A DNA stretch of 37,880 nt from Planctomycetaceae bacterium (lineage in GTDB: Bacteria; Planctomycetota; Planctomycetia; Pirellulales; Thermoguttaceae): assembly GCA_009778035.1 (NCBI GenBank), contig WRKP01000022.1, positions 1 through 37,880 of the forward strand, in the 5' to 3' direction. Below the pieces are notes generated by a model, which saw only the letters and a list, made by a program, of their open reading frames with translations, had not been told where the DNA came from and did no database searches. Position numbers and translations under genes: made by a program. Below, in pieces: positions 6,745 through 16,305 of the stretch (its first letter is position 1; every line of letters begins with the position of its first letter).

Positions 6745-7473
6745 ATGCTCATTCTGCCCGCTATCGACATTCGCAACGGAAAATGCGTCCGCCTGCAACA
6801 AGGCGATTATAACCAAGAAACGATCTATGCCGACAGTCCCGTCGATATGGCCAAACATTGGGTTCAACACGGTGCTGAATTCCTGCATATCGTCGATCTC
6901 GATGGGGCAAAAGACAAAAAGCCGACCAACCTTGCCGTAATCCGCGAAATTGCCCAAAGCATCGCCATCCCGATTGAAGTCGGCGGCGGCATCCGCAATC
7001 AGGAGACAATTCAAAATTACCTCGATGCCGGCGTGCATCGCCTGGTCATCGGGACGCTGGCCCATAAGGAACCGGACTGGTTTCGCGAAATGAGCCAACG
7101 CTTTCCGCAAAAATTGGTGCTCGGTATCGACGGACGCGATGGTTTTGTCGCGACAGAAGGTTGGCTCGAAACCAGTCAAACGCCGGCAACGGATTTGGCC
7201 AAACGGTATGCCGAATTGCCGTTATCGGCACTGGTTTATACGGATATTGCCAAAGACGGGATGCTGGAAGGGCCCAACATAGAGGAGATGGAGGCGATGC
7301 GCCGTGCGGTGCCGTTTCCGCTCGTCGTATCGGGCGGGATTTCGTCGTTGGAGGATGTTCAGCAACTTGCCCGGCGTGGTTTTTCGGCTTGCATCATCGG
7401 CAAGGCGTTGTATGAGAACCGATTCCCGTTGCCGGACGCGATCGCCGCCGGGATGACGGTTTCGCCGGGATGA
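6745..7473 (+). CDS. hisA: ProFAR isomerase of histidine synthesis
   Basis: 242 aa, a (beta/alpha)8 barrel catalysing the Amadori rearrangement of ProFAR to PRFAR, the fourth step of histidine synthesis. The catalytic Asp residues sit in 'LPAIDIRNGKCVRLQQGDYNQ' (first strand) and 'VYTDIAKDGMLEGPN'. Phosphate-binding loops are 'EVGGGIRN' and 'VVSGGISSLEDV', plus 'ACIIGKALYENRF' near the end. All are intact. No other his genes lie nearby. The final residues (MTVSPG) and the TGA come from TTTCGCCGGGATGACGA, which matches a family 3 repeat arm. Confidence 0.95.
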   Translation: MLILPAIDIRNGKCVRLQQGDYNQETIYADSPVDMAKHWVQHGAEFLHIVDLDGAKDKKPTNLAVIREIAQSIAIPIEVGGGIRNQETIQNYLDAGVHRLVIGTLAHKEPDWFREMSQRFPQKLVLGIDGRDGFVATEGWLETSQTPATDLAKRYAELPLSALVYTDIAKDGMLEGPNIEEMEAMRRAVPFPLVVSGGISSLEDVQQLARRGFSACIIGKALYENRFPLPDAIAAGMTVSPG

Positions 7474-7487
7474 CGATTTTAACGCGA

Positions 7488-7530
7488 TTGCCCCTCCGGC
7501 AACTCGGCGGTATAATGGGAGCGGTATAAT
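7488..7530 (+). promoter_or_regulatory. Promoter(s) of the SUMF1-fold gene
   Basis: TTGCCC (7488-7493), 17 bp, TATAAT (7511-7516). A second perfect TATAAT follows at 7525-7530; the stretch GCGGTATAATRGGA is nearly duplicated at 14-bp spacing. The first box predicts a leader of about 20 nt to the ATG at 7544; the second would be nearly leaderless. Confidence 0.55.
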
Positions 7531-7543
7531 AGGAATGGGTCAA

Positions 7544-8800
<1,257 letters not shown>

Positions 8801-8820
8801 GCAGCGAGTCGCGGGGTGTA

Positions 8821-8930
8821 CGCACAAGAGCCGGGGGCGTTAGCCCCCGGGTTCGACCTATGATATTTTTTGATAGACCAACCCGGGGGCTAACGCCCCC
8901 GGCTCGTGCGCTCGCCCCCGGCTCTTGCGT
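8821..8930. repeat. Family 1 palindromic repeat, full copy B
   Basis: Left arm, centre TTCGACCTATGATATTTTTTG and right arm as in copy A, with an extra CCCCCGGCTCTTGCGT unit at the right end. It lies between two convergent genes (stops at 8800 and 8943), where the hairpins could also end transcription from both sides. Confidence 0.85.
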
Positions 8931-8942
8931 GATCGCTCCGAA

Positions 8943-10070
8943 TCACTCCTCCCGTAAACACGTCAGCACGCCCTCGTCAGTCGCCAAAATAATCCGACCT
9001 GCAACGACCGCCGGCGAAGTAGAAAGCCGACCCGTTACTTCGATCGATCCGATCAATCGCTCCACTTGACGCTCATCCGTCTGAAATGCCAACACATACA
9101 ACGAAGAATCCATCGACGGAATATACACCCTGTTGCCCACAATTACCGCTCCGCCTTCGATTCTGCCCCGGGTAACATACCGCCAACGCTCCACGCCCGT
9201 CTTGGAATCCAATGCGTACACCGTGCGATCCATTCCGCCAAAAATGATGGTTCCATCCTTATATGCCGCCGGAGAACGCACCGCCTGTCGCATCTCAAAC
9301 CGCCAAAGCACCTTTTCGTTTTTCCAATCAATCCCCAAAAATTCGTTGCCTTCCGTTCCGACAAAGGCAAAATCGCCGGATATGAGCGGAGTTGAACCCG
9401 TCGGCGATTCCAACGGAATTTTGCTGACGCCCTTGCCCGTATCGAGATGGACGACATGCAAATAACTATCGCAGCCTGCCACGAAACAATGTCGGCCTGA
9501 AATCGAAGGGAAGCAGCGAATTTGGTCTTCCGTTTCGTATTCCCAGACCAATTTTCCGGTTTGTGCTTCCAAGGCGTGGAGCGTACCGGCCTGCGAGCCG
9601 ATGAGGACGCGTTTGGTTTGCGAATCAATGTTGGGACTATTGTCGATGGCACCTTTGGCCTTGAATGTCCATTTGACGTTGCCGGTTTCTGCATCGAGGG
9701 CGTGCAAAGTACCGCGAATATCGCCGACAAAGACGAGTCCCTCAAAATAGGCGGCCGGAGCGGCAACGTCATTGCCGATGGCCCGCGTCCATTTGACGTT
9801 GCCGGTTTGCAAGTCGAATGCCTGCATTCCTTCGTCGCTGCTGCCGACGAAGATGGAATTGCCGACGATGATGGGTGTTGCTTCAAAAAACCCTTTTTCG
9901 AGTCGTTTTTCCCAGGCGATTTTGAGATTCTCGGGCAGTTTAATGTTTTGTTCGGCCTGTCCGGTTGCAGCGGCATCGCCTCGGTACAGGTGCCAGTCGG
10001 CAGCGTGGATGTTGGCAAAGTTCGTTGCCAGCAGCAGGAACATTGCAACAGCGATCGAGTATTTTGACAT
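8943..10070 (-). CDS. Secreted PQQ-like beta-propeller protein
   Basis: 375 aa. The signal peptide MSKYSIAVAMFLLLATNFAN ends at about HA|AD. The rest is a series of PQQ/YVTN-type blades with the repeating pattern '.V.VGS.DG...ALDA.TG...W': examples are 'IFVGSSDEGMQAFDLQTGNV', 'VFVGDIRGTLHALDAETGNV', 'VLIGSQAGTLHALEAQTGKL' and 'IIFGGMDRTVYALDSKTGVE'. I count about seven or eight blades. There are no PQQ-dehydrogenase catalytic residues, so a binding or scaffold role outside the cytoplasm is likely (in BamB such blades help outer-membrane assembly). Start chosen at the signal peptide, just downstream of a promoter. A BamD-like lipoprotein is divergently encoded next to it. Confidence 0.85.
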   Translation of the reverse strand: MSKYSIAVAMFLLLATNFANIHAADWHLYRGDAAATGQAEQNIKLPENLKIAWEKRLEKGFFEATPIIVGNSIFVGSSDEGMQAFDLQTGNVKWTRAIGNDVAAPAAYFEGLVFVGDIRGTLHALDAETGNVKWTFKAKGAIDNSPNIDSQTKRVLIGSQAGTLHALEAQTGKLVWEYETEDQIRCFPSISGRHCFVAGCDSYLHVVHLDTGKGVSKIPLESPTGSTPLISGDFAFVGTEGNEFLGIDWKNEKVLWRFEMRQAVRSPAAYKDGTIIFGGMDRTVYALDSKTGVERWRYVTRGRIEGGAVIVGNRVYIPSMDSSLYVLAFQTDERQVERLIGSIEVTGRLSTSPAVVAGRIILATDEGVLTCLREE

Positions 10071-10096
10071 TTTGCGGAGCGTATTGTAACGGTGCC

Positions 10097-10125
10097 AGTA
10101 TAGCCGATTGAGCGTTCTTTGTCGA
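10097..10125 (-). promoter_or_regulatory. Promoter of the 375-aa propeller gene
   Basis: Minus-strand TCGACA (10120-10125), 17 bp, TATACT (10097-10102), giving a leader of about 20 nt. A second -10-like TACAAT lies closer to the ATG but lacks a -35. Confidence 0.45.
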
Positions 10126-10174
10126 TGCCCAGCCGCATGTCCCCCGGGGCTCGAATTGATGATACGGGCGTTCT

Positions 10175-10254
10175 CGTCATTCCGGCGCAAGCCGGAATCC
10201 AGGCATTGCGTGTGAAGCCGATTCCTCTGGGTTCCGGCTTTCGCCGGAATGACG
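10175..10254. repeat. Family 3 palindromic repeat
   Basis: CGTCATTCCGGCGCAAGCCG at the left and GGCTTTCGCCGGAATGACG at the right form two hairpin arms around a ~35-bp centre with GCATTGCGTG and TTCCTCTGGG. It matches 33905-33983 closely. It lies between divergent genes. Confidence 0.85.
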
Positions 10255-10315
10255 ATGGACCGGAAAGTCGATGCCCAGTGCCCGATGTTATTGCTCTTGC
10301 CCTAAAAACGCCGAA

Positions 10316-10344
10316 TTGCTACCATTTCCCGGTATGCTTTTAAT
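10316..10344 (+). promoter_or_regulatory. Promoter of the TPR lipoprotein, leaderless geometry
   Basis: TTGCTA (10316-10321), 17 bp, TTTAAT (10339-10344), then 10 bases to the ATG at 10355. Confidence 0.45.
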
Positions 10345-10354
10345 TTTCGGTCCA

Positions 10355-11848
10355 ATGATGAAACATACCGGTTTTGCCGTCCTTGTTCTGTTGGTATTCA
10401 CGCTTGGTTGCCAATCCACCCACAGTCCGCATTGGCTCTCCGCGTCAAAAAACAACGAACATTATCTCGGGCAAGCCGTGCCGGATGATCCCTTTTTTCA
10501 AGCATTGCACGCAACTCAGGCACCGTCCCAGTCGGGATTTGCCAATCCCTTTGCCCCAAATGCTCCAACATCCGAAACGGCCAATCAAACAATGACCGAT
10601 GCCGAAAGGGAACGAATCCAAAGATTGGCGACGGCAACCCGGGATAACATGCCGGATTACTTGAAACCGCTCAATCCCTGGGAAGGGCCCTTTGTCAATC
10701 GAAATCGGGGAAGAGACCTCGAACAAGATATTATCCGCCAAGTCGGATACGATCACGTTGCCGCCCGATTGCAGTCGGATACGTCCGATTACGATTGGGA
10801 TTGGGGAAAAGAAGTTCCGCAAAAAGGATTCGACTGGTCGGCCCTCGATCCCGGAAACTTGGTCAGCCGCATGCGTGAACGCATCGGTATGGGCCCCGAT
10901 GAAAATAAAGCCAATGAATCCATGCAAAAGGGCCGCGAAATTCTGCTTTCCAACCCAGATTTACGGGATCAGAAAAAAAACATCGAAGCCGCCAAGCATT
11001 TTATCGAAGCGGCCAAACGGTTCCCGGATTCCGTGTTGGAAGAAGATGCACTGCACCTTGCCGCGGAGTGTTATTTTTTCGCCGATGATTACCCCAGTGC
11101 TTTTTCGGCCTATCAACGGCTCGTCATCAAATATCAACACTCCAAACACGTCGACAATGCGGTACGGCGGCTGTTCAAAATCGGTCAATACTGGGAAGGC
11201 GAAGCGGAACGCAGCCGAACGTTTTTTAGTTTCTGGAATCGGTCGTTGCCGAATTACGACACATTCGGCTTTGCCAAAAAGGCGTACGAAACGATTTTTA
11301 TTCACGACCCGATGGGGCCTGTTTCGGATGACGCCTTGATGGCATTGGCAACGGCTTACTTAAAACGGGGCCGGCATCAAGGGGATGACCATTTCAATCA
11401 GGCAGCATTTTATTACCAGCGTTTGCGGGAGGATCATCCTTCGAGTCCGCATCTCGCGAAGGCGTATGAAAACGAATTGTTTGCCCGAACGCGGGCATAT
11501 TTGGGCCCGGAACATCCGAGCAATACGCTGGCAGAGGCTCGGAAACTGGCGGAAATTATGACTTGGCAATTCCGCGAAGAGTTGGACAGCGAAGACAAGG
11601 AGGCCGTTTTAGGGCTCAAGGAAAGCATTTTGAACAAGGAAGCCGAACAGATTTGGGCGACGGGACAATTTTGGGATATTAAGAAACGGCATTATGACGC
11701 GGCTCGATTGTCGTACAATCGTTTGGTGGCGGAGTACCCGCAGACGGAGTTTGCCGAACGGGCGCGTCAACGGCTCATCCAGATTGAGCATTTGGGGGAT
11801 AAACCGTCGATTTTTGCTCTTCCGGTCAATCCGCTCCGGCGTGAGTAG
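10355..11848 (+). CDS. BamD-like TPR lipoprotein
   Basis: 497 aa. It begins MMKHTGFAVLVLLVFTLGCQ: a lipoprotein signal with Cys at about residue 19, so the protein should be lipid-anchored in a membrane. Residues ~190-490 are tetratricopeptide-like helical pairs of the BamD (YfiO) kind: 'NIEAAKHFIEAAKRFPDSVL', 'ALHLAAECYFFADDYPSAFS', 'AYQRLVIKYQHSKHVDNAV' and 'YDAARLSYNRLVAEYPQTEF'. BamD is the TPR lipoprotein of the outer-membrane beta-barrel machine; this one is about twice as long, so equivalence is only suggested. The neighbouring divergent propeller protein recalls BamB. ATG 10358 is an equal alternative start. The last 23 bp overlap the 3' end of convergent hemC. Confidence 0.8.
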   Translation: MMKHTGFAVLVLLVFTLGCQSTHSPHWLSASKNNEHYLGQAVPDDPFFQALHATQAPSQSGFANPFAPNAPTSETANQTMTDAERERIQRLATATRDNMPDYLKPLNPWEGPFVNRNRGRDLEQDIIRQVGYDHVAARLQSDTSDYDWDWGKEVPQKGFDWSALDPGNLVSRMRERIGMGPDENKANESMQKGREILLSNPDLRDQKKNIEAAKHFIEAAKRFPDSVLEEDALHLAAECYFFADDYPSAFSAYQRLVIKYQHSKHVDNAVRRLFKIGQYWEGEAERSRTFFSFWNRSLPNYDTFGFAKKAYETIFIHDPMGPVSDDALMALATAYLKRGRHQGDDHFNQAAFYYQRLREDHPSSPHLAKAYENELFARTRAYLGPEHPSNTLAEARKLAEIMTWQFREELDSEDKEAVLGLKESILNKEAEQIWATGQFWDIKKRHYDAARLSYNRLVAEYPQTEFAERARQRLIQIEHLGDKPSIFALPVNPLRRE

Positions 11849-12782
11849 AGGCCAACTTTTGCCCTTGCGAACGCAACTGCGAGAGCAACTCCCCGGCAAC
11901 GGCCTTGCCCAGGCATTCGGGATCGTCCGCGATGCTTGCCGACTGCACGGCATCGAACATGTGCTTGCCGTCCAACGAAAGCACACGGCCATGCAAAGTC
12001 AACGTCGAATGCCCGACCGTTCCCAATGCGCCGATCGGAGCGGAACAGCCCCCTTGCAGTTCACGGAGCATCGCCCGTTCCGCTAAAGTTGCGGCAAACG
12101 TTGCGGCATCATTCAACGGCAACAGCAATTCCGCCGTCCGCTGGTCTGCACGGCGAATCTCCAAACCCAATGCGCCTTGTCCCACGGCCGGCAAAAAGAA
12201 TGGCGGCTCCAATTTCGACCGAATCGACTTTTCGAGACCGAGCCGAACCAAGCCCGATTCGGCAAGAATTAAAGCATCATACTCCCCTTGCTCCATTTTC
12301 CGCAACCGTGTTTCGACATTTCCGCGAATGTCTTCCATGCGGTACAGTTCGCCGAAATGATGCAAAATTTGCGATTTTCGCCGGACGCTTCCCGTCCCGA
12401 TTCTCGCACCGCGGGGCAGATCTTCGATTTTTTCCGCGATGAGCGAAACGAATGCGTCGCGGTAGGATTCGCGTTTCGGTACGGCGACGAGCGACAGTTC
12501 GGCAATGTGTTCCGTCGGCAAATCTTTGAGACTGTGGACGGCAAGGTCCACTTGATGTTCGAGCAGGGCTCGTTGGATTTCCTTGGTAAAAACGCCGGGC
12601 GCACCGATATTGACGATGGGTTCGTTTTGCACGAGGTCGCCGCTGGTTTGAATGATGCAGATTTCCGTCGCGACGTGGTGTGCTTGGAGTTGCGTGGCGA
12701 CCCAATTTGCTTGCCATCGTGCGAGCGCACTGCCTCGGGTGCCGATTCGCAAGGGGTTGGCCGATGGTTTCTTTGCGGACAT
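11826..12782 (-). CDS. hemC: Porphobilinogen deaminase (hydroxymethylbilane synthase)
   Basis: 318 aa. It joins four porphobilinogen units into hydroxymethylbilane on the way to heme. Family signatures are intact: 'LRIGTRGSALARWQANWVA' at the N-terminus, the catalytic Asp in 'LAVHSLKDLPTEH', substrate-binding 'ARIGTGSVRRKSQI', and the cofactor-bearing Cys in 'LRELQGGCSAPIGALG'. It stands alone, with no other hem genes nearby. The 3' end overlaps the convergent TPR lipoprotein by 23 bp. A perfect minus-strand TATAAT at 12798-12803 lies 15 bases before the ATG. Confidence 0.96.
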   Translation of the reverse strand: MSAKKPSANPLRIGTRGSALARWQANWVATQLQAHHVATEICIIQTSGDLVQNEPIVNIGAPGVFTKEIQRALLEHQVDLAVHSLKDLPTEHIAELSLVAVPKRESYRDAFVSLIAEKIEDLPRGARIGTGSVRRKSQILHHFGELYRMEDIRGNVETRLRKMEQGEYDALILAESGLVRLGLEKSIRSKLEPPFFLPAVGQGALGLEIRRADQRTAELLLPLNDAATFAATLAERAMLRELQGGCSAPIGALGTVGHSTLTLHGRVLSLDGKHMFDAVQSASIADDPECLGKAVAGELLSQLRSQGQKLASTHAGAD

Positions 12783-12797
12783 AGGATTCTGCCCCTC

Positions 12798-12803
12798 ATT
12801 ATA
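12798..12803 (-). promoter_or_regulatory. -10 box of hemC
   Basis: A perfect minus-strand TATAAT; the -35 region at 17 bp (GATGAA) is poor. Predicted leader about 9 nt. Confidence 0.4.
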
Positions 12804-12852
12804 GCGAACTTTCCGGGAGATTCATCCCGGTCGGCAGCCGACAATTTCGCTC

Positions 12853-12881
12853 TTGACGCATTTTTCCTTTATTGCTATCCT
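12853..12881 (+). promoter_or_regulatory. Promoter of the 530-aa propeller gene
   Basis: TTGACG (12853-12858), 17 bp, TATCCT (12876-12881); leader about 24 nt to the ATG at 12912. The -35 lies in a CTCTTGACG unit resembling family 1 repeat ends. Confidence 0.5.
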
Positions 12882-12911
12882 AAAACCATTCGTATTCCGA
12901 AAACGGCCTCC

Positions 12912-14504
12912 ATGTCCATGACCCATCCCGCACGCTTTTATTGGCTCATCCTTTGCCTCGTCCTGGCTTTTCCCGTGGCTTTTCCCGTAAGCCTGACGGC
13001 ACAATCCGTTCCGCTGCTTTCCCAGCAAGAACTCGATCCGCACGGACTAAAACGCGTTTGGTTTCACCAACTCAAACTCCATTCCGCAAGAGGGAAAATC
13101 CAAAATATCCTCCTCGAAGGAAATCAACTGTTCCTGACGACCAGCGACGGTATCCTGCATGCACTCAATTCTGAAACCGGTCAATGGCTTTGGTCCCGTA
13201 CCGTCAGCAGCCGAAACATTCCGCTGACGCAGCCTGCCGTCAACAGTCGGCTCGTTGCCGTCCATAACAACTTGGAAGCATTCATCTTCAACCGGCAAAC
13301 CGGTAAGTTGCTCTTGCATATCCCGTTGCCGGAATCCGCTTCCGCATCCTGCGAAATGAGCGAACATTACCTCTATGTCCCGATGGCCAACCAAACAATG
13401 CTGATCTATGTCTTGAGGGAATCGCTCGCGCCGGACCCGCCGGAAGGGATTGATCACGTCCTCGTCGAACCGGTCAATATGGTCAACGATCCCGAACTCG
13501 ATAAAATCGTCCAAGCCTTTGAAGACGCAAAACGGCTGCTCCGGCCGGACGCAGATGTCAAAACGGAAGCCGAACACTTTATCTTGGACAGCACGCATCG
13601 GCTGCCGATCACCGCGACGGCGTTTGGGATATTGACGGCAAAACCGTTGCTCGTGTCGCAATTTTATTCCTGGGTGCTCGACGAAGCGGAACTGCCGACA
13701 CACGAAATCGACAAAGAAACGCATCAAGAATTTATCACTTGGGTTACGGAGCAGGGATTCCTCTATACCGCAAGAATTTCGCGGTTATCGGAAGAAAGAA
13801 TGGCACCGGTATATCGCGTCGATTCGGCAGGGCAAATGTTTTTCGTTGACCAAACCCGATCGATTCAGATTGACCAGCCGGGAAACAAGGAATTGGTATC
13901 GCGGCCTGCACATAGTCAACACTATCCGGCCAACGAATTGAACCCGAATCATATTGTAATGCCGGACATCATCGTTACGGGCGGCCGGGCGGCGTATGTT
14001 TTTGCGATTGATGCCCGAACGGGCAACGTCCGGTGGCGGTATCCGACGCAGGGACAACTTTTGGAGCCGATTGCGGTCATTGGAAAAGATGTTTATGCTC
14101 CGACATCAACCGGCGTGATGCATGCCTTTGATTTGCTGACGGGCGAAGAGCGTTGGGCCGTCCAAAATGTCCAGCGGTTCGTCTCCGCCTCGCAAAACCG
14201 AATTTATGTGATTGACCGGCGTGGCCGATTGGTTTGCCTGGACCGGGCGACGGGTCAGTCGATTTTTGCGTATGATGTTCGGCGGTTCGACCATATCTTG
14301 TTTAATATGGAGACGGACCAGATTTTCCTGTTGACGGATACGGGTTTGATTCAATGTTTGCGGGAGCGTCAATTTACGGACGGGGAGAGTGCGGCATCGC
14401 TTCGGCATCGTATTAGTTCGATAGAGTATGCGGAGGCGGCGAAGGGAGGCGGCGAATCGCCGAAACTTTGGTGGGTCGACGAATTGCAAGCGGAGGATCC
14501 GTAA
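12912..14504 (+). CDS. Secreted PQQ-like beta-propeller protein, larger type
   Basis: 530 aa. The signal peptide starts MSMTHPARFYWLILCLVLAF and ends near LTAQ. Propeller blades occur in two blocks: an N-terminal one ('LFLTTSDGILHALNSETGQW', 'LVAVHNNLEAFIFNRQTGKL') and a C-terminal one ('AAYVFAIDARTGNVRWRYPT', 'VYAPTSTGVMHAFDLLTGEE', 'IYVIDRRGRLVCLDRATGQS', 'IFLLTDTGLIQCLRER'). Between them lies ~180 residues of non-blade sequence (roughly 170-350) with 'EAFEDAKRLLRPDADVKTEA'-like helical character. No enzyme residues are seen. It is probably exported and may act as a binding or assembly scaffold. The reading frame stays open far upstream, but the signal peptide and promoter fix the ATG at 12912. 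Confidence 0.8.
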   Translation: MSMTHPARFYWLILCLVLAFPVAFPVSLTAQSVPLLSQQELDPHGLKRVWFHQLKLHSARGKIQNILLEGNQLFLTTSDGILHALNSETGQWLWSRTVSSRNIPLTQPAVNSRLVAVHNNLEAFIFNRQTGKLLLHIPLPESASASCEMSEHYLYVPMANQTMLIYVLRESLAPDPPEGIDHVLVEPVNMVNDPELDKIVQAFEDAKRLLRPDADVKTEAEHFILDSTHRLPITATAFGILTAKPLLVSQFYSWVLDEAELPTHEIDKETHQEFITWVTEQGFLYTARISRLSEERMAPVYRVDSAGQMFFVDQTRSIQIDQPGNKELVSRPAHSQHYPANELNPNHIVMPDIIVTGGRAAYVFAIDARTGNVRWRYPTQGQLLEPIAVIGKDVYAPTSTGVMHAFDLLTGEERWAVQNVQRFVSASQNRIYVIDRRGRLVCLDRATGQSIFAYDVRRFDHILFNMETDQIFLLTDTGLIQCLRERQFTDGESAASLRHRISSIEYAEAAKGGGESPKLWWVDELQAEDP

Positions 14505-14541
14505 GCGATTTGGCCAGGAGCGCGAGCGCACGAGCAAGCGA

Positions 14542-14692
14542 GCGCAAGAGCCGGGGGCATTGCGCAAGAGCCGGGGGCATTGCGCAAGAGCCGGGGGCGT
14601 AAGCCCCCGGGTTTGACATATGATATTCTTTGATAGATCAACCCGGGGGCTTACGCCCCCGGCTCGTGCGCATCCCCCGGCTCTTGCGCGCC
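14542..14692. repeat. Family 1 repeat, full copy C with threefold tandem left end
   Basis: The 20-bp unit GCGCAAGAGCCGGGGGCATT occurs at 14542-14561 and again at 14562-14581, followed by the normal left arm from 14582. Then come the centre (TTTGACATATGATATTC), the right arm, and further CTCTTGCGC-type units. The element lies between convergent genes (stops at 14504 and 14717). The tandem copies look like slippage or unequal exchange at the arm. Confidence 0.85.
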
Positions 14693-14716
14693 GCTCTTGC
14701 TCTCGCACTTCTTGCA

Positions 14717-15148
14717 CTAGCGCTCTTGCGATTGGAGTTCCGATTCAAGACGGTTGAATATCCGCTCTCGCTGCTCCGCATCCGGTAACTCCTCCGCTAT
14801 GATTTGCAAACAAGCCGCCATGAATTTTTGAACCTGTTCAGCCGTTAAACTCTCCGGCTTCTTACTGGCATAACGCTCAGGCAGACGACGCTCCAAAACC
14901 CAAGCAGCAGCCCGCCAATACTGCTCCTTCAGGGCCGCACGCCGAATGCAGGAAAGATAAAACATTTCCGAGCCCTCTTCGGCCTTGGCAACCTGTTCGG
15001 CAAATTCAGAACACTCTTCGATTTCCCGTTGCACAGTCGTCGGCGAACGATGAATGCACTTCGCCGCCGTCGTTCGGGAATATCCTGCCGAAAGCAATGC
15101 CAAAACCTGGCCACGCTCTTGGGATGTTAAGGGTTTACGCATGAACAT
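14717..15148 (-). CDS. Terminase small-subunit-like DNA-binding protein
   Basis: 143 aa. Residues ~8-45 form a helix-turn-helix ('TSQERGQVLALLSAGYSRTT', then 'AAKCIHRSPTTVQREIEE'), followed by a helical region with 'YWRAAAWVLERRLPERYASK'. That W-R-A-A-A-W-x-L-E-R-R-x-P-x-R-Y block is one I know from phage packaging small subunits, which recognise DNA for packaging. A terminase large subunit lies 9 kb away on the other strand. The gene follows the DEDD exonuclease by 58 bp on the same strand, possibly as an operon, although a -10-like TAGACT (15158-15163) ends 9 bases before this ATG. The C-terminal SQER and stop are encoded by repeat-type DNA (CGCAAGAGCGC). ATG 15142 is an alternative start. 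Confidence 0.6.
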   Translation of the reverse strand: MFMRKPLTSQERGQVLALLSAGYSRTTAAKCIHRSPTTVQREIEECSEFAEQVAKAEEGSEMFYLSCIRRAALKEQYWRAAAWVLERRLPERYASKKPESLTAEQVQKFMAACLQIIAEELPDAEQRERIFNRLESELQSQER

Positions 15149-15206
15149 AACTGCCGCAGTCTAACACGGAAGACGTCAGTTTGCGTCAGACTTTGCTCTT
15201 ACATCA

Positions 15207-16025
15207 TCACTCCGCAGTTTCCCAAGGATTCCGCCAATCGCCCCAGTTTGCCAGATATTGCTGATAAATCGGAATCGCTTCGCTTTGCCGTTCGATCCAA
15301 TCCCGAGTGTTCTTGACCAAACTTTGCTCCTTGGTCAACGACAAATTCCCTACCAAAACCATCGTTCGCAAGAACACGAAATACGTATCCAACACATCGC
15401 ATCGGCAATAATCGTTAATTTCCGCCAATTTGCCGTCATTGAACATATCCTGCACCATAAACCCCTGCGTATCGAGTTTTCCCGGCTTGCCGAGCAGGCT
15501 GGCCGCGAGGTTCAATCCGCCGACAAACCGCGTCGCACCGTGGTTCGTCAGGATGTCGTACAAATCAATATGCGATTTTGTATTATACCGGTAACGCGGT
15601 TGGTCGAACGATCGGGTATCCATCGCGAACCATTGCGGCAGGGAAATCCCGAAGCGGAAAGCGGCCAGTTCCAGCATCGGAATATCGAAACCGCGTCCAT
15701 TGAAACTGACGAGTGTGGGTTTGTTGTAGGCTTGCCAACCGCGCCAAAACTTGCTGCATATTTCGTGGGGTCGAAATGTTGGTTCGTCGAGAATGACGAG
15801 GTCTAGCAGGGCAAAATCGGCAGCAACTTTCGCGACGGCAATGCTAATTGGAACCTGAAAGGTATAGGGAATGAAATCGGAGTGGTGTTGTTCCAGCAGT
15901 TCTTCTCGGTATTTTTGGATAGATTCATCTGGCGGAACTTTTCCGGCGTAGTGGACCTTGGAGACGAGAGCGGGATCCGCAACGCTTTCGATATCGAAAA
16001 CAAAATAAGCAGGCTGTGCAGACAC
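15207..16025 (-). CDS. DEDDy 3'-5' exonuclease (PolB-exonuclease-like)
   Basis: 272 aa. It matches the stand-alone exonuclease family related to the proofreading domain of family B polymerases. Exo I is 'YFVFDIESV' (DxE), Exo II is 'LVSFNGRGFDIPML' (NGxxFD), and Exo III is 'EINDYCRCDVLDTYFVF' (YxxxD), so the four metal-binding acids are all present. There is no polymerase part. The frame extends to a TTG at 16064, but that TTG is the -35 box of a TTGACA-17-TAAAAT promoter; the GTG at 16025, 10 bases after the -10 box, is the better start and places Exo I near the N-terminus. The terminase small-subunit-like gene is downstream. Likely role is DNA end trimming; partner unknown. Confidence 0.85.
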   Translation of the reverse strand: MSAQPAYFVFDIESVADPALVSKVHYAGKVPPDESIQKYREELLEQHHSDFIPYTFQVPISIAVAKVAADFALLDLVILDEPTFRPHEICSKFWRGWQAYNKPTLVSFNGRGFDIPMLELAAFRFGISLPQWFAMDTRSFDQPRYRYNTKSHIDLYDILTNHGATRFVGGLNLAASLLGKPGKLDTQGFMVQDMFNDGKLAEINDYCRCDVLDTYFVFLRTMVLVGNLSLTKEQSLVKNTRDWIERQSEAIPIYQQYLANWGDWRNPWETAE

Positions 16026-16035
16026 GGTGATTTGG

Positions 16036-16064
16036 ATTTTAGACGATTGCGGAGCGTTTGTCAA
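16036..16064 (-). promoter_or_regulatory. Promoter of the exonuclease, leaderless with GTG start
   Basis: Minus-strand TTGACA (16059-16064), 17 bp, TAAAAT (16036-16041), then 10 bases to GTG at 16025. The match is near-consensus and decides the start codon. Confidence 0.65.
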
Positions 16065-16305
16065 GCACGCACCCGCCCGCTAAATGCGACTTTCCAACAA
16101 AACCCGCGCAAACATTAAAGTATGATTCCGGTTCTGCCCGATACTCCAATAGAAGGGAATGGTGTAGTCGAACGATTTCCAACGGTTTTCCCAGAAATCC
16201 AGGAATACATACCGATAACGCCAAACCCCACGGATGGTTCCCATCCAAACCGGCATCCACGACGAAGTGATGGAAAAGCAGGAAAAATGTTAATTTGTAC
16301 AATCT

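Noticed and set aside
10355..11848. Naming the TPR lipoprotein bamD
   Set aside because: It is about twice the usual BamD length and TPR lipoproteins are common in planctomycetes; similarity of fold is not enough.
12288..12911. Long upstream extension of the 530-aa propeller gene
   Set aside because: The open frame runs antisense through hemC; the signal peptide at 12912 marks the true start.
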